Source: Megamerina dolium
Lineage: Eukaryota > Arthropoda > Insecta > Diptera > Megamerinidae
Assembly (NCBI GenBank): GCA_963854835.1
Contig: OY978525.1
Coordinates: 92,532,136 to 92,596,135 of the forward strand
DNA length: 64,000 bases
Direction of reading: 5' to 3'
How positions within the stretch are numbered: position 1 is the stretch's first letter; every line of letters starts with the position of its first letter. Below are positions 24,401-36,400 of this stretch, piece after piece. A model generated the notes under the pieces. The model saw only the letters and a program-made list of their open reading frames with translations, was not told the origin of the DNA and did no database searches. The translations under genes were made by a program, and so were the position numbers.

Positions 24401-27400
24401 TTTTATAGTATATCTTTAGTTAAATGGACTGTACATCACATCTAAAATATCAAGCCATGGATAGATAGATTATATGGAGAGATCGATGGACTTTTCTGCG
24501 AATATGGCTCCTTTCAAGCCCACTTAAATAGAATACAGATCGCAGAGACACCAGAGTGAAATAATACTAGCACAGCAAATCAGAATATAAGCGCTCATAA
24601 AAAGGATTCATAACAATGTGAAACTAGAGAGTGTTTTAAGAGCACTTCTAAAACTGATTCTGAAATGAGTTTAAATAGAGTCTTAAAAAGGACGGTTTAG
24701 AAAGATAATTCTTAAAATACTCTGAAAAGTGTCTTATCTGACACTTATGGCTTACTGGGAGAAAACGAGAGTAATATAATTGGCGTAAAGTACTGAGAGA
24801 ACTTAGAAAAGAAAATGAATTCAAGAAATTAACTATCACAGGGTCCCTAAAACTTTATGAGGACGAAAATTATGAAAATAATAAAACTAAGGCCCTAGCA
24901 ATATGATAGCTGTTCCGCAGTGGAAGACACCTTTAATTTGCAAGAGCGCTAATACAAGGTCTAATGAAAAGAAAAGCTCATTAAGATTATTTTCATGGAT
25001 TTTATTTGCAAATTTCTACTTATTTCTCATGTTTCTTATCATTATTATTATTCTTATTATTTCGTATTAATACAAAGTCAAAACTTGATATTTTACAATA
25101 TGTTGTAACGTATCAATAAAGTTGTTGAAATGGGCGTGTACGCACTATATATGCATCTACTCGTATAGCATTGGTGCATATGATGGGGATATACGAATAA
25201 TTCTACTTAAGAAATTGGAGTGTGCCAATAGCACATAGATTCGCATTATATACCACTTTTAGCTTTACACCTATACATGCACATGAGCACATAAAAGTAT
25301 ATGTATGGATGGTGTATATAACAAGTATGAGAAACTGTTGCTTAACTGTTGTGCTGTGGTTACTGTTTCACTCAGTGCTAGATGTCGAACTTATGCCAAT
25401 AAATTGTAATTGTAATTTTTTTAATAATGTTTTTTTTCTTTGCCAACAGCAGATAAAAACAACATTCTTCGCATATTAATTACACGCGATTCGTTTGCAG
25501 TTATTTTATACAATAAATTTGTATATGTAAGTATGTGATAGTATGTATGAGTATACCGTACGCAAAAGTGGTATTATTGGCCCTAAAGTAATGAGTTCTA
25601 TTCGGACTCGGACGTAGAGATATTGAAGAATTATTCTCGTCTGTCAATTTGATCAAATTATATAAATTGTTATGGAGAAAGGTAGGCTTTTTATACCCTG
25701 CATAATGCAATATGCATGGTATATTCATTTCGGTCAGATGTTTGTGTCCACTTGAAGGAATCTCCGGAGATATAGACATAGATATATATTCGTGATCAGC
25801 GTCGATTAAATTTTCGATTTAAAGATGTCCGTCCGTCCGTCCGTCCGTCCGTCTGTCTGTCACCTGGCTGGTTCGCACGATAACTTGAGTAAATATTGAG
25901 CTATTTCGATGAAATTTGGCATAAGTAATCTATGATCCAAGGGTACGGAGGGGATTGATATTGGGCATGATCGCTCAATAACCACGCCCACACCAAGCAT
26001 TCAAAGCGACTAACCTCGAAATTTTCAAAATCTTTAACTTTCTATAACTCACATAATATACCACTTGGGACAACAATATTTTGCACATAGAGTTATATTA
26101 TACTACTATATAAACTCGCCAAAAGTGGGGGAGCCACGCCTACTTTTTAGCGTAGCTCTCATACAAAGTGTCTGTACTTATTTTAAATTGAAACAGCTGT
26201 AACTTCTACAATCTTCTGTCCAGAATAACCATAATTGACACTTAGATTAACATGGCAGTGAGAAATAATATGGCAGAAAATCAGTGTGCCACGCCCACTC
26301 CTTTTTGGGTCTCCCATACAAAGTTGCGGAAATTAAAAAAATGTTACCGGTTATAACTTGCAAACTATTCAGCGTACAATAATGAGATTTAAGGTGTGGA
26401 TTAGTATTGTACGAGCAACTAGGCTCACAGAAAATGGGCGCACCACGCCCAGTGTTTATCGTAGCCCCCATACAAATTTTAAATTGAAACAGCTGTAACT
26501 TCGGCAATCTTCCGTCTAGAATAACCATAATTGACACTTAGATTAATATCGTAGTCGGCAAAAATCTGGCAGAAAATCAGTGTGCCACGTCCACTCCTTC
26601 ATGAGTCTCCCATACAAAGTCAAGGGAATTAAACTAAAACTTTTAAGCTCCATAACTTACAAACCATTTAGCGTAGGACAACGAGATTTAAGGTATGGAT
26701 TAGTATTGTACGAGCAACTAGGCTCACAGAAAATGGGCGCACCACGCCCACTGTTTATTGTAGCCCCCATACAAATTTTAAATTGAAACAGCTGTAACTT
26801 CGGCAATCTTCTGCCTAAAATAACCATAATTGACACTTAGATTAATATCGTAGTCCGCAAAAATCTGGCAGAAAATCAAAGTGCCACGCCCACTCGTTCA
26901 TGAGTCTCCCATACAAAATCAAGGGAATTAAAGTAAAATTTTAAGCTCCATAACTTACAAACCATTTAGCGTAGGACAACGAGATTTAAGGTATGGATTT
27001 TATTGTACGAGCAACTAGGATCACAGAAAATGGGCGCATCACGCCCACTATTTATTGTAGCCCCCATACAAATTTTAAATTGAAACAGCTGTAACTTCGG
27101 CAATCTTCTGCCTAAAATAACCATAATTGACACTTAGATTAATATCGTAGTCAGCAAAAATCTGGCAGAAAATCAGTGTGCCACGCCCACTCCTTCATGA
27201 GTCTCCCATACAAAGTCAAGGGAATTAAACTAAAACTTTTAAGCTCCATAACTTACAAACCATTTAGCGTAGGACAACCATATTTAAGGTGTGGATTGAT
27301 ATTGAAAAATTAATTAGATATACCAGAAAGAGATACGTCATGCCCACTTTTTATATAGCTTCCGTACAAAGTCTCGGATTTATCTTAAACATTAAAACAA

Positions 27401-30400
27401 CCATAACTTACTAATTAATACGTCTAGGTCAACCCATTGCAACCTATGTAGTTTAGTATTATAGTCAGAAATTGATCCTCCAAAATTGGTGAGGTACGCC
27501 TGCTTCTTAATGTAGGTCCTATACAAAGTAGTGGAAGAAAAGGATGGATATACGAGCAAACTTTTTATATATACCTCTACATATGCAGGGTATAATTTGG
27601 TCGGCCCCAGCCGACTGTAAGGAGATTTTTTTAATATCATATGATTTTAATTGTATGAAAGAGCTTTTGAAAAATTAGAGGGTTAAAAAACTAATAGGAA
27701 TACAGAAATCATTATGAATCACTCAAAAAACAATTTCGTGATAAGTAAATTTATTTTCCCTTAGGGTATCTCTGTAAAAATGTATATAAATTTTTATACC
27801 CTGCATAATGCAATATGCATGGTATATTCATTTCGGTCAGATGTTTGTGTCCACTTGAAAGAATCTCCGGAGATATAGACATAGATATATATTCGTGATC
27901 AGCGTCGATTAAATTTTCGATTTAACGATGTCCGTCCGTCCGTCCGTCCGTCCGTCTGTCTGTCACCTGGCTGGTTCGCACTATAACTTGAGTAATTATT
28001 GAGCTATTTCGACGAAATTTGGCACAAGTAACCTATGATCCAAGGGTACGGAGGGGATTGATATTGGGCATGATCGGTCTATAGCCACGCCCACACCAAG
28101 CATTCAAAGCGACTAACCTCGGAATTTTCAAAATCTTTAACTTGCTATAACTCACATAATATACCACTTGGGACAACAATATTTTGCACATGGAGTTATA
28201 TTGTAATACTATATAACCTCGCCAAAAGTGGTTGAGCCACGCCCACTTTTTAGCGTAGCTCCCATACAAAGTGTCTGTACTTCTTTTAAATTGAAACTGC
28301 TGTAACTTCTACAATCTTCTGTCTAGAATAACCATAATTGACACTTCGATTAACATGGCATAGAAATAATATGGCAGTATGCCATATGCCACGCCCACTC
28401 CTTTTTGGGTCTGCCATACAAAGTTGCGGAAATTAAAAAAAAATGTTACCGGTTATAACTTGAAAACTATTCAGCCTAGAATAACGAGATTTAAGGTATG
28501 GATTAGTATTGTACGAGCAACTAGGCTCACAGAAAATGGGCGCACCGCGCCAACTGTTTATCGTAGCCCCCATACAAATTTTAAATTGAAACAGCTGTAA
28601 CTTCGGCAATCTTCTGCCTAGAATAACCATAATTGACACTTAAATTAATATCGTAGTCGGTAATAATCTGGCATAAAATCAGTGTGCCACGCCCACTCTT
28701 TCATGGGCCTCCCATACAAAGTTGCGGAAATTAAAAAAAAATGTTACCGGTTATAACTTGCAAACTATTCAGCGTAGAATAACGAGATTTAAGGTGTGGA
28801 TTAGCATTGTAAGAGCAAATATATCCACAAGAAATGGTCCAGCCACGTCCATTGTTTACAGTGGCTCCCATACAGGATGACTGAATTTCTTTTAAATTGA
28901 GGAGCTGCAGCTTCTGCAATCTTCTGTCTAGAACAATCATAATTAATACTTAGGTTAATATGGTAGTTGGTCATAATCTGGCAAAAAATCAATATGCCAC
29001 GCCCACTTTTTAATGGGGCTACCATACAAAGTTGAACTATTTAACGTAGGACAAACAAATTTAAGGTGTGGATTAATATTGAAAATTTAATTGGATTTAC
29101 AAGAAAGAGGTAAGCCACGCCAAATTTTTATATAGCTCCCATACTAAGTCTCGGAATTATCTTAAAAACCTTCTTTAAATTATACCTTTTAGAACTCTCA
29201 TAACATACAAAGTACTTCGTCAATGTCAACCATATTTCGGGTGTAAATTAGTAGTATATGCAAAAATTGTTTTTCAAAAAGTGGAAATCAAAGAAAAAGA
29301 TGGATATTCGAGTAAACTTTTTATATATAAATCTACATATGCAGGGTATAATTTGGTCGGCCCCAGCCGACTGTAAGGAGATTTTTTCATATTTCTTATA
29401 TCAATATATAGTTACTCCTTCATGTACACTGCAGTATCGATGTAACTACATACATAGATTGTACATTAAGAGCAACTTTTATATTGTAGAAATCATTCAA
29501 TCGTTGCTCAATGAAGCTAAAAAGAAAAAAAAATATGAATATAATAGATATCGTACTACTTTGTGTTTTGTAGCAATATGTACGTACGTATACCTACAAG
29601 CTGCATTAAATATGAATATCTACGAGTATGTACTATAATGTACAATATCGTATTAATGTTAGAATGTAGTAGTGGTATGATGGAATGACCAACTAGCTAA
29701 TAACTATTCAGCCAATGAGCCAATGTTGAAATTCGTTGAACAATTGTAACATATCAGAAAAGTGCATTAAGAGACAGGCAAGTGTTGCAATTGCGAGTGT
29801 TATTGCAATTTGGCTGTGTGTATGTGTGTGTGCGTGGCATATTATCATGAAATTGCTATAAAAAATAAAATTATGCATATATATGTAACCGAGAATGTAC
29901 ATGTACGAATAAATAATATACATACGAGTTGAAATATGTATGTAGTTATGGAGCAAAATATTAATAAATTAATAAGAATAATGCCAATGCTGTGAAGGTT
30001 GACAAGGCTACACTTTGAGTTGGTATATTCTTAAATGCTTAGAGTATAGAAATATACATATTAGGATGGTTCATTTGATTAAAGTATTGTAAATGTGTTG
30101 AGTTTCCAAAAGTTGCATTTGTCTATTTGTTGTGAAATATGTTGAAACAAAGTAGTTCTAAGCTAATTCTATTTCTGCTAGTCATTTCAATAATTTTTGG
30201 TAATATTAATTCATAAATAAAATTATTCTCTTTTCATGGTCGATTATATGTATAACGCGTTACAAAAGAGCAAACGAAATGAAAATTGGAGGAAAAGATT
30301 AAATATAATATATTGGATTGGGAAAAAAGCAACTCATTATTTTGATGTTTATTTCAAGACTATTTAACATCGTTTCGATTTTCTAATTTGGATAAAATAT

Positions 30401-33400
30401 TCCTCAATTTGTTGCCAATTTAAAGGTATCTTCATAATGCCGCTCGCATAAAAGCTTTGGTACTTGGGTACCAGGCCAATTGAGATAAGCATGTTAAAGT
30501 TTCTCTGATATTTACGATAGTGGGTCAAGGAGTGATATACTCTTTTAGCACGTTATACTCGAAAGACTAAATTTTCATATAATCCTGAAAATAGGGATCC
30601 ATTTAGACGGTAACTTCGCCTTTCTGTTTGAAGGTTGGTGGCCTTATTGTTTGCCACGAATTTGTTTTGGGCGAGATATAATATTTTTTTATGTGTGAAA
30701 ATCACAAAAACAGTTAATAATCTAAAAAATATTTATCAACGAAATTGAAAAAATATGTAGATCTCTCAATTTGATTATCTGGATCGAAAAATCATTAGGG
30801 ATTTCGCTTGCATCCGTAAAACCGTGATCGTCAACTTTCTTGTTGATTTTACTATCTTCATATCAAATGATATAAGCACTTAGTAGGGACATAAATACTG
30901 TTATAGTATTGAACACACTCATTCCAATAAAATAATTGAACATACTTCGCTATTATCACATGGTAATAGCGGGTGATGTCGCAAGAGTTCTGCCGTTCGG
31001 AACCGACTAAAATAAGCAGGTCCCTCTAATATTGTCCAAAATTTAACACGCACACCAGTAATGGAGGAGAAGCTCGGCCAAAGAGCCTTTGATGGCTTTA
31101 AGTGCCACATATTTATTTATTATTTATTTAATAGCGGGTCAGTGCCGGGAATTCTAAATTGTTTCAGTTTTCATCATGGAGATAACGAAACTCATATCGC
31201 TGTTATTGTGATATTTATGTGTGAAATGCATGTTCGTCTGCCGGTGCAAAGAATCTGTTTGATGAGATTGCAGGTATTACATACCGCCTCCAATCAAGAA
31301 GTCCACGCACAATTCGAACGCTGCAAGTTATCAAATTCAAAAGTCAGTGCCAAAAAAAAAAAAAAAAATTCATGAGTCGAATTTTTAAAAAAGGCTTGGA
31401 AGCTGAGGCTTTCAAACGCAGTATCGGTTATTGGTTTACTGCGCCTTTGGAAAAGATATGGACGGAAAAATTAAAATGTCTTTTGGCGAAGCACGCTGAT
31501 AACTTGAACAGAAAAACCTTGTTCACCGATGAGAAATTTTTTACCATACAGTAAAAATTTAACAAGCAAGCACGATAATCTAAGGAAACGTCTGAACTGA
31601 TTTCATCGGTCGCAAATGGTCATTTAAGCTAAAACGACCCAAGCCTGAATACAAAATAATTTACCAACATTCATTTCTTCTAAAGAATGGACCTCTGGCT
31701 GTTAATTTGAACCCGCTGAATTACAAATTGTGGATAGTTTTGGGGGACATGGTTTACCACAAAAGAGACGACAACATTGATTCTCTTTAGATAGCTTTAA
31801 TTCATGCTGTGGCCAATTTTCCAATGGACGAGGTGCGTGTAGCTATTCATGATTGGCCAGTTCGACTTAAGGCGAACATTTCGAATTTTTTTTGCTTTTT
31901 GTATACAATAAATAAATATGTAAAAAAAATTGAATAAAAAATATTAACTATTTTTAAATTTTGAGCATAGAATGTATGTAAAAGTATTTATGACTGGATT
32001 TTATTTGTTTCTCGGTGTTGTGCTTTACAAATAGAAGGTGTTTTAATCACTGCATGAAATTGTATGTTTCGTGAGTCTCAAAAGATTGCAAAGAGTGAAA
32101 TCACTCTTTGGAGCAATATGAACTTATGGCCACCCTAATAAATAAATGAGTTGCGAAATATGTATGCATAACTATTGCATCACCGTTTTAATACTGAAAT
32201 ATTATTTACAAAGAATTTATATTTTCTAAGAATTTTTGTAATTATAACTTTTTTAAAGTATATCTATGTATTTTTGAAACGTAAAGACATATGCAAAGAA
32301 ACAACCAAAGAATAATATTTGTGTCAGTTTAATTAAGGCAATTTCTTGTTGTTGTTATTTGAATTTATACCTGCTAACTGCGTTTACACTATGTGTGTAT
32401 TTACAACATAACATATAGGTATAAATAGAGGTATGTATATATTTATGTAACTAATACCAGTTGTGAGTGCTAATAGCACTGTGGTTGAGCATGCGGGATA
32501 GGTTTTTTTTTTTGTTTTTCATATATTGACTTTTATGTATGTAGTTGATTTTTATTATTTAAAATTTTATAATTATATTTTTACACTGTTAGCATAGCGA
32601 AACGCTTTAAAGTGTAACAGTTTCGCGGTTATTATATGCTCGCAACATATTAGCTATTTGTATACATGTATGTATACATATGATCATATTTTGTTGTAGC
32701 TACAGCTACATTATTGATTGCGCACACGTGTTTGCATTTACTTTGTCACAAGAATACATAAAAAAGTTAAAGAGCAGAAAATAGAAAGAATAAACGTATT
32801 GTCTATGTATTCTTACTTACTTTTGGTATGACATCATGCGAATAAATATTATCACGTGGTGGTAATTTTGGTGGTTTTTCACTACGCTTATGAGCCAATT
32901 GTTGTGATTGCATTAGTAATTGTTCGCGTGTTGCTGCCACATGTCCGCCACTACCATTCATATGTTGCATATTGACAGCGCTGGCTATGCCACCGCTACC
33001 ACCGCTACTATTTGTACTAATCGTACCATTCATATTATTATTGTTGTTTGCCGATAGTGGTTGTTGTTGATGATGACCATTACCAACAACAACACCACCA
33101 CCGCCAGTACTATTGTTACTAGCACCAAAACCAGAACTACCCGAGCTGCCGCCACTACCATTACCGGCAACACTATATGGATCTTCATCGGGTATTGGTA
33201 TGCGTGGACGATTTTTAATATCAACCATGGGACGTTGTACTGTAAGGAGAATATGGACGAAAGAAAAAATGAAGCAATATGTTAATATAGGTACAAATTT
33301 GTAGGAAAAAAAAACAATATGCAATTGTCATGTGCAAATTTAGGTACACATTCTATTCTATTAACTATTGTTCTAGTTTTTCATATAAACATATGTGTGA

Positions 33401-36400
33401 GTGTGTATGCAGTTCTTAGAGAATTTATCAGACGGCATTCTGTGATAATTTTCATCGATGTTTGAATTAAATATTTTCATTGTTTCACCTTGGCGGTGTT
33501 ATTTTTAAATGCAAATTTTCGTTTTATAAACAAATTTTTTATGTAAAATAGAGCAATAGTGTAGAATAAGAAAATACAAGATTCTTCCAAAGACGCCAAA
33601 ATGACGCCAAGTATGTTATCTATTCTTTGTACTCGTATGGAAATCGAACATGAAATGCATTGCTTTCTATTGAAAAATTCAATTCATAACATTTTCAACT
33701 CTTCTTCTTCTTTTCGATAGGTATATTGGTATATAGTTGAACCCTTTTTTAACTCTATAAGTTAAGACCGGAAATTTTTTTGTCTCATATATTCCAAAAG
33801 AATACTGTATGAAGTCTTCGATGCATTTATTTTCACAACTTTTGTGTTTTGTATGAACAAATAGCAAAGACAGAAAGGATTTAGAACCAGATTTGCTTGA
33901 AAACCACTACTCACTCATGATGAATAAAAAGTCGAAGTGTATTTATATTTGTTACTGGTCGCATAGCCAGCATGATAGTACTTATTAATAAAAAAATAAA
34001 TTCTTCAATATCTGGTTGCGGAGAAGAATAGCATCAAAATAGAATTAAAATAAGATTTTCTCAAAATATATAAAATATTTTTGGAATAAGTAGACACAAG
34101 AGACGATTTAATATACTGTTTTTTGTTTACTGGAAGTTTCAAACATTGCAGTCAACTGTATGCTAAATAGTTCAAAAGCTTCGAAATGAAGGTGAAAACT
34201 TAAGGCAAATAACTAGGGTCATGTTTCATATTAATTTTCCAAGCAAAGCTATTCTAAAAACTAATAGCAGTAAAGTAAGCAATGTAAACCACGACTCTCG
34301 ACGGCGAAGTTCATATAAAAATGTTGTTGAAGTGAAACCTAAAATTTCGATTGAAATTTATACGCCAAAATTCACCGGAATTTTCATAATAAAAATTATA
34401 TGAAAAAGTAGTGCAAAAAGTGCTCCAATCACTACTACTCTTAAAACCTTGTACAATTACGACTCTGGGAGATGAAGACAATATAAATATGTTGCTGAGT
34501 TGTGCAAATCGATCACAATATGAAGGTTCGATAAAAAATATTATATGTGAAAACCAAACGAAAAATAAAATATTACGGACACAATGACATAGAAGTTACA
34601 GTATAAAATTTGGGGTGTGAGAAAGAGGTGTTAAATTAAATTAAAAGAAAATTTATTGAGAGCTATGTCAAATATTGAATTAAACGTTCAAAATATTCCA
34701 AATTTCAGTCACAAATATGCAGTGAAATCACTTAAACAGAAGAAGCAAGCACACCTTGCAGATATTGAGAGAAAAAACAATAGAATACTGTCATGGATGT
34801 TTGCGGGAAGCTATACATGTATATAGATTTCCGTACGAAACATTTGTATATAAAATGTTAAAATTGAAAAGACTTTAGCAACAAACTTGCTGTCATCTAC
34901 ATGTATATAACATACTATGTATACTTTTTTTCTTTTTCTCCACATTGCAAATTAAATCGTACTATGATAATTATATTGCTAAATGTATATGGTATGGTAT
35001 ATTATACTCCTCTTTATTATTTTTGTTTTGTACGAATTTGTAGTACATTTGATTATCATGCCATGTCGCTTATTAAAAATAAAAAATTAAAAAAGAAAAA
35101 CCCAACCTTTTATTTTTTTAGTTCACAGTTTTGATATCATCATATATAACACTATGGTGTTATGGTACATTTATATTGAATATCAACCTTGAACTTTTTA
35201 CACTGCACATTCAAACACATTCACACATACGTTTACGCTTATACAATATATATACCGATATCTCTACATAGTTAATTTATAGTAGCTCAATCGATGTAGC
35301 AGTAGTAGTAGTAGTAGTAATTGTAAAGAAAAAAAGAAACAAAAAATTTAAATCTAAAAATTAAATCTTGCAAATAACAATAACAACATACAAATTGCAT
35401 TTAACCAAGTTTTTCATGGTACCATATTGCGTTATACATATTTACATACGTATGTGTACGTACTCGTATGTATAACGCCGCTTGCTTGCTTACTCACCTG
35501 GTGGCAGTTTACTTTTTAGCATATCCATTGCAACCACATTTACAATGAGCACCCAAATGGGACACTCTAAAATGTCATTCTCAGACTTAACAAAGGCCAC
35601 TGCCGAGAGGCATTGTGTCTCTAAACGACGACGATCAGGATAAGCGCGTCGTAATTCACGATTTACATTCGATTGAAATTTTTTCATATCGAATAACTGC
35701 AATAGTAAAAATAGTACATATGAATGCATTAATACAAAGAACAAGAGTGAGTAAATTATATTACGGAGGTATGAAAATTTATTGAATTCAATGAATAAAA
35801 TATAAATTAAATGTCATACTTTGACTATTTTTTCACTTTCAAGCGCTTGATTTGGCAATTTCAATATATCGGCACCAATTGATGTCTCCTCACTGGCATT
35901 ACTCGCTGTACTTTTAACATATACATTGCTTTTGGCATAGCGTCGTATCAGTATATTACCAGCATCGTCCATTTTAATTTTCACACCCTGTCCAAAAGTA
36001 GCAAAGAAGAAATATGGTTAGAAATTAATAAATCAATCGAATGTATATGTATGTGTGCAGAGGAGCGTATGAGTAATCAATAATTATCAATATAATCGAT
36101 ATTTTTATGTTGGTTGTACTACCAACTCGTCATTTTTTCTCACATTGATTAGCATATATTATGTGTGTATATGTTTTTTTTTTTTACATTTAATAAATAA
36201 GTTTTAATAACAAAATAACGAAATAGCCATTAAAATTGTATAAAATGTATTTCTTCTCTTTCCGCTGGATTTCTTTAATAAATGAACTGGTTTTTAGCAC
36301 TTTAACTTCTATCGATAACATCATGTATGCGCTACAAGTTATATATATATTTGTATTTATGTAGGTATGCTATTTGTGGAGGTGGTAGTGTGTAGTAAGC

